From Actinomycetes bacterium (GTDB taxonomy: Bacteria; Actinomycetota; Acidimicrobiia; Acidimicrobiales; RAAP-2), in the NCBI GenBank assembly GCA_021823525.1, contig JAKANY010000008.1, positions 1-64,000 of the forward strand: a DNA stretch of 64,000 bases. Direction: 5' to 3'. Positions 53,341 to 60,743 of the stretch are shown here, piece after piece. Positions within the stretch are counted from its first letter, which is position 1, and every line of letters begins with the position of its first letter. The translations under genes and the position numbers were made by a program. Under the pieces are notes generated by a model, which made no database searches, was not told where the DNA came from, and saw only the letters and a list, made by a program, of their open reading frames with translations.

Positions 53341-54366
53341 TTAGGCACCCGGCGCGTCCGGGCGGGCGAGCAGCGGGCTCGCCGGGGTGCGGCTCGTCCG
53401 GCCGGCGCGCGCCCCGCTGGCCCAGGCCACGCCGCTCAGGGCCTCGAGCACCACGCGGTTGCCCAGGTAGGCGGTGATCTCGGCGTGGTCGAAGGGCGGG
53501 GACACCTCGACGACGTCGAGGCCCGCGAGCGGCGCCTCCATCGCGAGGCGGCGCACCGCGTCGAGCAGCTGGCGGCTGGTCAGGCCGCCGGGCTCGGGCG
53601 TCCCGGTGCCCGGCGCCGAGCCCGGGTCCACGACGTCGACGTCGATCGACAGGAAGACGGCGTCGCACTCGAGGCTCGCGCGCTCCAGGGCCTCGTCGAG
53701 CACCGCGTCCAGTCCCCGGGCGACCACCTCGCTCATCTCGAACGAGCGCATCTGCTGGGCGGCCATCCAGGCCAGGGTCTCGGGCTCGGGCCAGTAGCCG
53801 CGCAGGCCGATCTGGATGAAGCGGTCGCCCCGGCAGGCCCCGGACTCGATGAGGCGGCGCATCGGCGTCCCGTGCCCGTAGAGCGAGCCCATCTGGGTGT
53901 CGGCGGTGTCGGCGTGGGCGTCGAAGTGGATGACCGCGACGCGCCCCCAGCCCACGTGGCGCGCCACGCCCGTCACGTCGGGCAGGGCGATGGTGTGGTC
54001 GCCGCCGAGCACGACGGGGAGCACCCCGGCGCTGGCGACGGCGGTCACCCGCTCCTCGAGGCGGGCCAGCGACCGCTCCGTCTCGCCCGAGGGCATCTCG
54101 ACGTCGCCCAGGTCCACCACGCCCAGCTCGACGAGCGGGTCGACGCCCAGGGCCAGGCTGGGCCGCGACCCGTCGTGGGGCAGGTAGTCCGTGAGGCGGA
54201 TCGCCTGGGGACCGAAGCGGCAGCCCGAGCGGTGCGACGTCCCCCCGTCGAAGGGGGCCCCGATGATGGCCGCCCTCGCGCCGGTCCACGACGCCGGGTC
54301 GTCCGGGTCGGCGGCCGGGACACCCAGGAAGGTCGCGTCCGGACCGTAGAGATTGCCGATGCGCAC
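53341..54366 (-). CDS. speB: Agmatinase/ureohydrolase family protein
   Basis: 341 residues, binuclear manganese ureohydrolase. Metal ligands in LGGDHTIALP, HFDAHADTADTQ and SIDVDVVDPGSAPGTGTPEPGGL; C-terminal GLDVVEVSPPFDHAEITA. The pattern suits agmatinase (agmatine to putrescine plus urea), though guanidinobutyrase or related activity is possible. GTG 54366 with GGGAGG SD. Follows the alpha/beta hydrolase gene on the same strand by 10 bp. Confidence 0.88.
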   Translation of the reverse strand: MRIGNLYGPDATFLGVPAADPDDPASWTGARAAIIGAPFDGGTSHRSGCRFGPQAIRLTDYLPHDGSRPSLALGVDPLVELGVVDLGDVEMPSGETERSLARLEERVTAVASAGVLPVVLGGDHTIALPDVTGVARHVGWGRVAVIHFDAHADTADTQMGSLYGHGTPMRRLIESGACRGDRFIQIGLRGYWPEPETLAWMAAQQMRSFEMSEVVARGLDAVLDEALERASLECDAVFLSIDVDVVDPGSAPGTGTPEPGGLTSRQLLDAVRRLAMEAPLAGLDVVEVSPPFDHAEITAYLGNRVVLEALSGVAWASGARAGRTSRTPASPLLARPDAPGA

Positions 54367-54376
54367 CGCGCCTCCC

Positions 54377-55261
54377 TCAGCTGTCGGTGTCCACGGCGGC
54401 CCAGGCGGACGCCAGGGTGGACAGGTGGTCCACGACGAGCGAGATGTGCCCCGCATCGACGTGGTGGACCAGGCGGGCGCCGGGGATCCGCGCGGCGATC
54501 CAGGCGCCGTGCGCGGGCGGGACCATCCGGTCGTCGCCTCCGGTCCAGACCTCGACGGGCACGCTGGTGTGCGCGAGGTCGAAGCCCCACGGGGCGAGCA
54601 GCGCACGGTCGTCGTCGATCCACCCCGCCGCGCCCTCGACCAGGGCTTGGGCCGTCGCCGCGGCCATCAGCTCGGGGACGCGCCCCGACGCCAGGGCGGC
54701 GCGATCCGCCTCGCCGATCAGCGTCCCGAGGAGGCCGACCAGCTCGGGACCCGTCGCCGCACGCATCGCGACCGCGGCCGCCTCCAGGACCTCCTCGAAG
54801 CGCTCCCCACCCTCGCGGGCCAGCGCGAACTCCTCGACGTTCTCTTCGGCCATGCCAGCCAGCCAGTCGAAGTCGGCGTCGGCCGGCGCCACGCCCGCGA
54901 GGCACCAGGCGGCGGCGCACCGCGGGGCATCCAGGGCCGCGCAGGCCAGCGCGTGGGGGCCGCCGCCCGACCAGCCGACGGCGACGTAGCGGTCGCGACC
55001 CAGGGCGTCGAGCACGGCGCGAACGTCCTCGACGGCTCCGGCCACGCTGCGGCCGGGCCGGCGGGCCGAGGTCCCGTAGCCGGGGCGCGAGATGGCGACC
55101 AGCAGCACCCCGGCCGCGGTCGCCGGCTCGAAGAGCCGCAGGATCGAGGCCGCCGCGGGCGTGCCGTGGTGCACGACGACCGTGGTGCCGGTGCGCGGGC
55201 CGAGCAGGCCGACCTGGAGGCGGCGACCGTCGGCGCTGGCGAGCTCGTACTCCTCGTACAT
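54377..55261 (-). CDS. Alpha/beta hydrolase
   Basis: 294 residues. Oxyanion HHGTPAAAS motif near residue 31, nucleophile elbow GWSGGGPHAL (Ser near 96), acid Asp in WTGGDDRMVP, and catalytic His in DAGHISLVV. Substrate unknown. ATG 55261 is preceded by a GGGGAGG SD. In the same direction as the agmatinase-family gene and DUF3048. Confidence 0.88.
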   Translation of the reverse strand: MYEEYELASADGRRLQVGLLGPRTGTTVVVHHGTPAAASILRLFEPATAAGVLLVAISRPGYGTSARRPGRSVAGAVEDVRAVLDALGRDRYVAVGWSGGGPHALACAALDAPRCAAAWCLAGVAPADADFDWLAGMAEENVEEFALAREGGERFEEVLEAAAVAMRAATGPELVGLLGTLIGEADRAALASGRVPELMAAATAQALVEGAAGWIDDDRALLAPWGFDLAHTSVPVEVWTGGDDRMVPPAHGAWIAARIPGARLVHHVDAGHISLVVDHLSTLASAWAAVDTDS

Positions 55262-55292
55262 CGCATCCCCTCCCCCGGGTCCCGGGGCGATG

Positions 55293-56348
55293 CTACTTCC
55301 GGACCTGGAGGCTGGCCCCCGCGTTGAGGAGCTCGACCCACGTCTGGCCGGGTGTCAGGGCCAGCGTGGACCCGGTGCGCGTCCGGTAGACGATGGCCGC
55401 GCGCGGGCTGGCGTGGGTCCAGGTGCCCAGCACCTCGCGCCCCCGCGTGAACAGGGCGACCGGCCCCGAGCCCTGCAGGTTCGCGTAGGAGGTGAAGGTC
55501 CCCACGCCGTTCACGTAGGTGACCCACATCACCAGCACGTTGGCCGGCGCGACCCGCACGCCGGTGCCCGTGACGACCGGCTGGCCGAAGAGCGTGCGGT
55601 CCCAGCCCTGGTGCACCGGGTCCCAGGTCCACGTGACGGGGTAGATGCTCGGGAAGGGCACGACGACCGAGGCGGCGGGTGCCCCGCCCACCGCGGCCGA
55701 CGCCCGCCGGTAGGAGAACAGCGGCCGGGGCGGCACGGGGGCGCCGTGGAACGCGAAGAGGGCCGATCCCACGCCGAACAGGTTGTGCGGGGCGACCCGC
55801 GTGGGGTCGCGGTACATCGCGCTGCCCGCGGTGGCCTCCTGGACCTGGTCGACGGGGGACGCCGCGATGGCGGCCAGCGCGTAGGGGGCGCCGCCCGAGA
55901 ACGCGAAGATCCCGCCCAGGGGGTCGACGATCTGGGCGTCGGTGGGCCGCACCGAGCGGATGGGTCCGATCTTGGCCGGCGCGTGGGAGTTGAAGACGGC
56001 CGCGAGGCGCGTGATCCCCCCGTTGACGATCTCCTCGTAGACGACGTCGGCCTGGTCGAGGCCCCACTGGGGCAGGGCCTCGGGGGTGTTCTCGATCTTG
56101 ACCGTCAGGGCCGGGTGGTGCTGGGCCCAGCCCGTGGGGTCGGGCAGCCCCGTGAGCGGCGCGAGGGGCACCGTGGTGGTGGTCGTGGGCGCCACCGTCG
56201 TGGTGACCGCGCTGGCGCCCGGGGACGCCGAGCGGTGCTCCAGGGCGACGACCACGCCCCCAACGACAACGACGGCGGCGACGAGCAGCGCGACCAGGAC
56301 CCCGCGCCGGCGCATCGAGGATGGGCGCGCGGCGTGGCGCGCGCTCAT
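55293..56348 (-). CDS. DUF3048 (YerB-like) membrane-anchored protein
   Basis: 351 residues. N-terminal basic stretch then one membrane helix (VLVALLVAAVVVVGGVVVAL), a Thr-rich linker, and the DUF3048 domain: PLTGLPDP, PALTVKIENTPEALPQWGLDQAD, VYEEIVNGGITRLAAVF, IGPIRSVRPTDAQI, and a C-terminal WTHASPRAAIVYRT domain. Unlike YerB there is no lipobox, so anchoring is by the helix. Extracytoplasmic; function unknown. ATG overlaps the GNAT stop (ATGA). Confidence 0.9.
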   Translation of the reverse strand: MSARHAARPSSMRRRGVLVALLVAAVVVVGGVVVALEHRSASPGASAVTTTVAPTTTTTVPLAPLTGLPDPTGWAQHHPALTVKIENTPEALPQWGLDQADVVYEEIVNGGITRLAAVFNSHAPAKIGPIRSVRPTDAQIVDPLGGIFAFSGGAPYALAAIAASPVDQVQEATAGSAMYRDPTRVAPHNLFGVGSALFAFHGAPVPPRPLFSYRRASAAVGGAPAASVVVPFPSIYPVTWTWDPVHQGWDRTLFGQPVVTGTGVRVAPANVLVMWVTYVNGVGTFTSYANLQGSGPVALFTRGREVLGTWTHASPRAAIVYRTRTGSTLALTPGQTWVELLNAGASLQVRK

Positions 56349-57310
56349 CGCGCCAGCCGTCCGACGATCTCCTTGACGATCATGGTGTGGGGCAGCCCCG
56401 TCTCGGGGCTGAGGTGCTCGCTGCCGGGCACCGTCTGCCACCCCGTGGCGCGGTAGAAGGCGAGTGCCGTGTCGCGCCCGTTGGCCCACAGCTCGCGCAC
56501 GCCGCGACCCCAGAGGATCGCCTCGCCGACGGCCGCGACGCGCGCTCCGTAGCCTCGGCCCTGGACGTCGACCTCGGTGGCCATGTAGCGCAGCTGGTAG
56601 CAGGGGCGCTCTGGGTGCACCGGCGACGTCGAGGGGTAGTACGAGGAGGTCACCACCAGGCGCGCCCCGCGCATCCCGGCCACGTGCAGCGCGTCGGCGT
56701 CCCCGTCGCGCGGGTCCTCGACGACCTTGGCGGGGTCGTCGCCGCGCAGGACGCGCCGGCGGACCTCGTGGAGTCGTCCGGCCTCGACCACCTCGACGCG
56801 GAAGGCCAGGTCCGCGACCTCCTTGCCCAGGGGGCGCACCATCGTCACCAGGCGCTGGCGCGGGTCGCGCTCGAGCGCCGCGGTCTCGCCGGTCTCGACG
56901 AAGCCCAGGCGCCGGTAGAAGGTCCGTGCCCGCGCCACCACGTCGATGACGTGGAGCCACAGCGCGGTCGCCCCGTCCTCGCGCGCCCACCGGTTGATCG
57001 CGGTCACCAGCTGCTCGGCGACGCCCGCGCCCCGGTAGCGCGCGTTGACGTACATGCCGTAGAGCCAGTGGGTGTCGGGGTACTGGTCGTTGTAGCCGCC
57101 CGCCGCCATGCCCACGACGTGCCCGTCGACCTCGGCCAGCACGTAGGGGCGCTCCTCGGCGATCCGCTCCCAGTGCTCCAGGGGCCAGGTCACCGCCTCG
57201 GCGTAGGTGGACCCGAAGGCCTCGGGTGAGTCGAGCAGCGCCTCGAGGCGGATCGCGCGCAGGTCCGCGGCGTCCGCGGCGGTGGTGGGGCGTAGGCGAA
57301 CCTCAGTCAT
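56345..57310 (-). CDS. Tandem GNAT acetyltransferase
   Basis: 321 residues with two GNAT folds. Domain 1 (about 1-160) has YGMYVNARYRGAGVAEQLV (acetyl-CoA loop) and ARTFYRRLGFVETGE. Domain 2 (about 170-321) has MATEVDVQGRGYGARVAAVGE and DTALAFYRATGW. Overlaps the PaiB-like gene by 8 bp; in Bacillus paiA (a GNAT polyamine acetyltransferase) and paiB are paired, so a polyamine or related amine substrate is possible, also in view of the agmatinase gene nearby. Substrate is inference. Confidence 0.85.
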   Translation of the reverse strand: MTEVRLRPTTAADAADLRAIRLEALLDSPEAFGSTYAEAVTWPLEHWERIAEERPYVLAEVDGHVVGMAAGGYNDQYPDTHWLYGMYVNARYRGAGVAEQLVTAINRWAREDGATALWLHVIDVVARARTFYRRLGFVETGETAALERDPRQRLVTMVRPLGKEVADLAFRVEVVEAGRLHEVRRRVLRGDDPAKVVEDPRDGDADALHVAGMRGARLVVTSSYYPSTSPVHPERPCYQLRYMATEVDVQGRGYGARVAAVGEAILWGRGVRELWANGRDTALAFYRATGWQTVPGSEHLSPETGLPHTMIVKEIVGRLAR

Positions 57311-57908
57311 CGGTCATCCAGGATGCCACGCGCCGCTCCTCGGGGGAGCCCGCGGCCAGGTGCGCGCGCACGGAGCGGCGGTCCTCGTCGGGACGGTTCT
57401 GGGAGAGCTTGGCCTTCCCGGTGATCGACGTGACCGCGACGCTCACCCCGACGATCGCGCCGATCTGGCGCTCGATGTAGTCCGCGGGGGCGTCCTCGAC
57501 GCGCCAGGGCTCGCCGGGTGCCTCGAAGCGCGCCGTCTGGCGCCGGATCTGGCCCGCCAGCCAGGCCGGGTCCTCGTGGACGCGCAGGCGCCCGAGCACT
57601 TCGACGGCCACGTAGTTCCAGGTGGGCACGACGCGCGGGTCGGCCAGGCGGCTCGGGTAGTAGCGCGGCGAGACGTAGGCGCTCGCCGCGCTCACCACGA
57701 CCAGGACCTCCTCGTCGGGCGACGCGTCGCGCCACCAGTCGTTGCCACGCGCGACGTGGGTGGCCAGCGCGCCCTCGTGGACGAGGAACGGGACGAACAC
57801 GCTGCGCAGGCCCGTGGGCGTGGCGCGCACGAAGAAGCCCGCACCGGTCTCGCCCAGGATCCGCCAGGCCTCGTCCTCAGGCAGCGCGAAGTGCGCCGGG
57901 GTGTACAT
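57303..57908 (-). CDS. PaiB-like FMN-binding (split-barrel) protein
   Basis: 201 residues. Starts MYTPAHFALPED, then HVARGNDWW, VSAASAYVSPRYY, VPTWNYVAVEVLGRL and a C-terminal GKAKLSQNRPDEDRRSV. These are hallmarks of the PaiB/FMN-binding 2 family. In Bacillus PaiB represses sporulation and protease genes with PaiA. Here it probably regulates or assists the overlapping GNAT gene product; biochemical role unproven. Confidence 0.9.
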   Translation of the reverse strand: MYTPAHFALPEDEAWRILGETGAGFFVRATPTGLRSVFVPFLVHEGALATHVARGNDWWRDASPDEEVLVVVSAASAYVSPRYYPSRLADPRVVPTWNYVAVEVLGRLRVHEDPAWLAGQIRRQTARFEAPGEPWRVEDAPADYIERQIGAIVGVSVAVTSITGKAKLSQNRPDEDRRSVRAHLAAGSPEERRVASWMTDD

Positions 57909-57926
57909 CGCACCATCCTCCCATGC

Positions 57927-59321
57927 TCAGGGCTCGGCGTGGCTGGGCAGGCGCGCCGAGTACATCGAGTATCCGTCGATCCAGCGCACGAGCAGCGTCG
58001 CGATCACCGTCGCGACGGTCATCGCGGGCACGATCGAGAACCCGCCGTGGGTGAGCTCGAGGACCAGGACCAGCCCGGCCAGCGGTGCCTGCATCGAGGC
58101 GCCGAGCATCGCCGCGGCGCCCACCAGCGCGTAGGCGCCGATGGGCGTCCCGGGCCACAGGTGGGACCAGGCGAAGCCCAGGAAGCCGCCCAAGACCGCT
58201 CCGGTCGCCAGGAACGGCGTGAAGACCCCGCCGCCACCGCCCGCGCCGAGGGTCGCCGCCGTGACGAGGGGCTTGAGGGCGAACAGGGCGAGGAAGAGGC
58301 CGAGGCTCCCGATCCCGAGGAAGGCCTGGTGCGCCATGTCCTTGCCGTTGCCGAAGAGCTCGGGGTACCAGATGCCCAAGGCGCCCACGCCCAGGAACGT
58401 CAGGGGCATCGCCCACAGGATCGTCCCCCCGCCCACGCGGTGGTGCGACACCCATCCGATGAGGCGCACGTAGAGCACGGCGAGCAGGCCCATCGCGACG
58501 CCCGCGAGCACCGACCACACCAGCAGGCGGGCGCTGGAGTGGTAGTGGGGCAGGTCGGTGTAGGTCGCGGTGTTGGGCAGGTAGACCCAGGCGGTCATGG
58601 TCGCGATCAGCGTGGCCGCGAGCGCCGGCAGCACCACGGTCAGGGCCAGGCTCCCGTAGAGGACTTCGGCCACGAAGAGCGCCCCGCCCAGGGGCACGTT
58701 GTAGACCGCGGCCAGCCCGGCGCCGCCGCCACAGGCCACCAGCAGTCGGCGCTGCCCCGCGGTCAGCCCCAGCCAGTCGGCGACCTGGCTTCCCGAGGCC
58801 CCGCCCATCAGCTTGGGTGCGGCCTCGCGGCCGATGGAGGCGCCCATCCCGATGACCACCTCCGACAGCGACGAGGTCAGCAGGCTGCGCCGGAACGACA
58901 GGTGCCCGTCGCCGCGCCACAGGGCGTCGTCGAGCTCGGCGTGGTCGTTGCGCAGGTAGCGCCGGATGAGGTACCACCCGATGGCGCCCACGATGCCCGC
59001 GAGCAGGAGGAACCCCACGCGTCGCGCGTCGGGCGAGGCGGCCACCGCGGCCTGGTAGCTGCCCGAGCGGTAGTGGTAGGCGAGACCCTCGAAGCGCGCG
59101 AGGATCCACATCATCAGGTCGCCGAAGAGCCCGGTCATCACAGCGGTCACGACCAGGGCAACCCAGAAGCGCGGCGTCAGCTCCGCGTCGCCCGCGGCAC
59201 TCGCGTTGGGCTGCTCGGTGGCGCCGCGACCCGAGGCGATGCGCCGTTGGATGAGCGGGTGCGGCCCGCGGGTGCGCTGGGAGGCGGACGGCTCCCCCTT
59301 CGCTCCCGACGCCCTGGCCAC
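57927..59321 (-). CDS. ClC-family chloride channel or antiporter
   Basis: 464 residues, about ten or more membrane helices. Anion-path motifs: GASIGREAAPKLMG (the GREGP region, gating Glu present), ACGGGAGLAAVYNVPLGGALF, and GGGGGVFTPFLATGAVLGG (equivalent of GGIFxPSL). No CBS domains. Might act as a Cl-/H+ exchanger in acid resistance. GTG start leaderless after TAGACT-N6; the -10 box lies in the end of the zinc-ribbon gene. Confidence 0.92.
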   Translation of the reverse strand: MARASGAKGEPSASQRTRGPHPLIQRRIASGRGATEQPNASAAGDAELTPRFWVALVVTAVMTGLFGDLMMWILARFEGLAYHYRSGSYQAAVAASPDARRVGFLLLAGIVGAIGWYLIRRYLRNDHAELDDALWRGDGHLSFRRSLLTSSLSEVVIGMGASIGREAAPKLMGGASGSQVADWLGLTAGQRRLLVACGGGAGLAAVYNVPLGGALFVAEVLYGSLALTVVLPALAATLIATMTAWVYLPNTATYTDLPHYHSSARLLVWSVLAGVAMGLLAVLYVRLIGWVSHHRVGGGTILWAMPLTFLGVGALGIWYPELFGNGKDMAHQAFLGIGSLGLFLALFALKPLVTAATLGAGGGGGVFTPFLATGAVLGGFLGFAWSHLWPGTPIGAYALVGAAAMLGASMQAPLAGLVLVLELTHGGFSIVPAMTVATVIATLLVRWIDGYSMYSARLPSHAEP

Positions 59322-59325
59322 GTGC

Positions 59326-59514
59326 TCAGTCTAGGAAGCGGCCACCCGGTGCCTCGGCGCCTCGGCACGAGGTGGCGTGCTCTGGCGCGTCGAGGAAACT
59401 GCCGCAGAGCGGGCAGGTCAGGTGCAGCCAGCACACCGGATCCCCACCGACCTCGGCCTCGTCGTCGTAGCGCGCGCGCCGCGCCGCGGCGCCCGGCTCG
59501 CGTTCCTCATCCAC
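59326..59514 (-). CDS. Small zinc-finger-like protein (62 residues)
   Basis: Acidic, soluble, with Cys34-Cys37 (CPLC), His46 and Cys50, plus Cys28 and His31 just before. The set CxxC-x8-H-x3-C fits a treble-clef or zinc-ribbon-like site. GTG 59514 lies 6 nt after TAGGGT with no SD, the same leaderless arrangement as known genes, which supports expression. Same strand as the ClC gene, 4 bp upstream of its start. Function unknown. Confidence 0.65.
   Translation of the reverse strand: MDEEREPGAAARRARYDDEAEVGGDPVCWLHLTCPLCGSFLDAPEHATSCRGAEAPGGRFLD
59328..59333 (-). promoter_or_regulatory. -10 box of the ClC gene (leaderless)
   Basis: TAGACT on the minus strand, 6 nt (GAGCAC) before the GTG at 59321. 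Confidence 0.6.
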
Positions 59515-59520
59515 AGGCCC

Positions 59521-59526
59521 ACCCTA
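59521..59526 (-). promoter_or_regulatory. -10 box of the zinc-finger-like gene (leaderless)
   Basis: TAGGGT on the minus strand, 6 nt (GGGCCT) before the GTG at 59514. Confidence 0.55.
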
Positions 59527-59578
59527 CGAGGGACCCGCGCGAACCGCAACGGCGCCCCAGCCCCTCCGGGCGCCTCGG

Positions 59579-59584
59579 TAGTGT
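59579..59584 (+). promoter_or_regulatory. -10 box of the small secreted protein gene
   Basis: TAGTGT 75 nt upstream of the GTG at 59660, giving a leader of about 70 nt with a GGAAGGAG SD. Confidence 0.4.
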
Positions 59585-59659
59585 GGACCTTGGTGGCGGC
59601 GCCACGACACGAGCGGGGGGTGGCGCCCGCGACCCGAGGTGTGACCGGAAGGAGTCGTC

Positions 59660-60055
59660 GTGCGCAATCGCATCCCTGTCCTGCTCTTGAGCCTGCTGCT
59701 GGTCTTGACCGCCGGCGCCTTCGCGCTGGCCATGGCCGAGGTGCAGCCCAACCACCACGTGACCATCACGTCGTGCGGCAAGGCCGGCCAGTTCGCCCCC
59801 CACGACATCATCGTGTCGTGCGCCGACGGCAACTACGGCTTCAGCCACCTTTCGTGGATGGACTGGGGCGCGCCGACCGCCTACGCCCACGGGACGCTCT
59901 TCGTCAACACGTGCTCGCCCAACTGCGCCGCCGGCACGTACCGCGAGCGCTCGGTCACCATCGAGCTGACCGACCTGCGCAACAACCAGTACCACGTGCT
60001 CAACGGCGTGGGATTCAACGCCGGGGTCGACAACGCGCCAGTCGCGCTGTCCTAG
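59660..60055 (+). CDS. Small secreted four-cysteine protein, unknown
   Basis: 131 residues. Signal peptide (about 1-26: RNRIPVLLLSLLLVLTAGAF) and a mature part with four Cys (VTITSCGKAG, IVSCADGNYG, VNTCSPNCAAG), likely two disulfides. The layout CG..P..I..CADGN, LSWMDWG, CxPxCAAG resembles a widespread family of small secreted actinobacterial proteins of unknown role. GTG start fixed by the GGAAGGAG SD at 59647-59654. Two short hairpins follow the stop. Confidence 0.8.
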   Translation: MRNRIPVLLLSLLLVLTAGAFALAMAEVQPNHHVTITSCGKAGQFAPHDIIVSCADGNYGFSHLSWMDWGAPTAYAHGTLFVNTCSPNCAAGTYRERSVTIELTDLRNNQYHVLNGVGFNAGVDNAPVALS

Positions 60056-60085
60056 GGACCACGGTCCCCGAGGGACGAAAGTCCC
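60055..60085 (+). terminator. Tandem short hairpins after the small secreted protein gene
   Basis: GGGACC/GGTCCC (60055-60068) and GGGAC-GAAA-GTCCC (60072-60085, GAAA tetraloop) are both perfect. They probably end the upstream transcript; no T-tract. Confidence 0.5.
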
Positions 60086-60109
60086 ACGAGGGGTCGTCCT
60101 CGCGTGCGG

Positions 60110-60115
60110 TACCGT
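60110..60115 (+). promoter_or_regulatory. -10 box of the por operon
   Basis: TACCGT 37 nt before the porC ATG; the leader contains GGGTGAG as a weak SD. Confidence 0.4.
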
Positions 60116-60152
60116 CGAGGCGGGCCCCTCAACGTCGAGAGCCGGGTGAGAC

Positions 60153-60743
60153 ATGTTCCAAGTTCGATTCCACGGCCGCGGGGGCCAGGGGGTGGTCACC
60201 GCCGCCGAGCTCCTGGCCGTCGCCGCCTTCCGTGAGGGGCGCCACGCGCAAGCCTTCCCCAGCTTCGGCTCCGAGCGCACGGGGGCCCCGGTCGTCTCCT
60301 ACTGCCGCATCGACGATCGCGAGATCCGCACGCGTGAGCCCATCAGCGCCCCCGACGCCGTCGTGATCCAAGACGTCACCCTGATCCACCAGGTCGACCT
60401 CTTCGGGGGCCTCGCCGCGGCGGGCTACGTCCTGATCAACACCTCGCGCACCTTCGCCGAGCTGGGGCTGGGCGAGCTCGCCGCGCGCTGCCAGCCCGAC
60501 CACCTGAGCACCTGCCCGGCCACCGAGCTCGCCCTGGAGCACGTGGGTCGGCCGGTCCCCAACGCGGCGCTGCTCGGCGGCCTGGCCGCCCTGACCGACC
60601 AGGTGCCCCTGCACGCCATCGGCGACGCCCTGCGCGACCGCTTCGGACCCATCGTGGGCGAGAGGAACCTGGCCGCCGCGGCGGCGGCCTTCGAGCACGT
60701 GCGCGCCCAGAGGGAGGTGGTGGCCGGTGCTACAGCAGATTGA
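60153..60743 (+). CDS. porC: Pyruvate/2-oxoacid:ferredoxin oxidoreductase, gamma subunit
   Basis: 196 residues. QVRFHGRGGQGVVTAAELLA opens the gamma-subunit fold, followed by FPSFGSERTGAPVVSYCRI, which binds CoA in this enzyme family. Forms a complex with the next two products to oxidise a 2-oxoacid, with CoA, to acyl-CoA, CO2 and reduced ferredoxin. Overlaps porA by 17 bp. Confidence 0.92.
   Translation: MFQVRFHGRGGQGVVTAAELLAVAAFREGRHAQAFPSFGSERTGAPVVSYCRIDDREIRTREPISAPDAVVIQDVTLIHQVDLFGGLAAAGYVLINTSRTFAELGLGELAARCQPDHLSTCPATELALEHVGRPVPNAALLGGLAALTDQVPLHAIGDALRDRFGPIVGERNLAAAAAAFEHVRAQREVVAGATAD

Noticed and set aside
60072..60085. GGGAC-GAAA-GTCCC as part of a riboswitch
   Set aside because: No flanking conserved core of any riboswitch class could be matched, and the por -10 box lies downstream of it.
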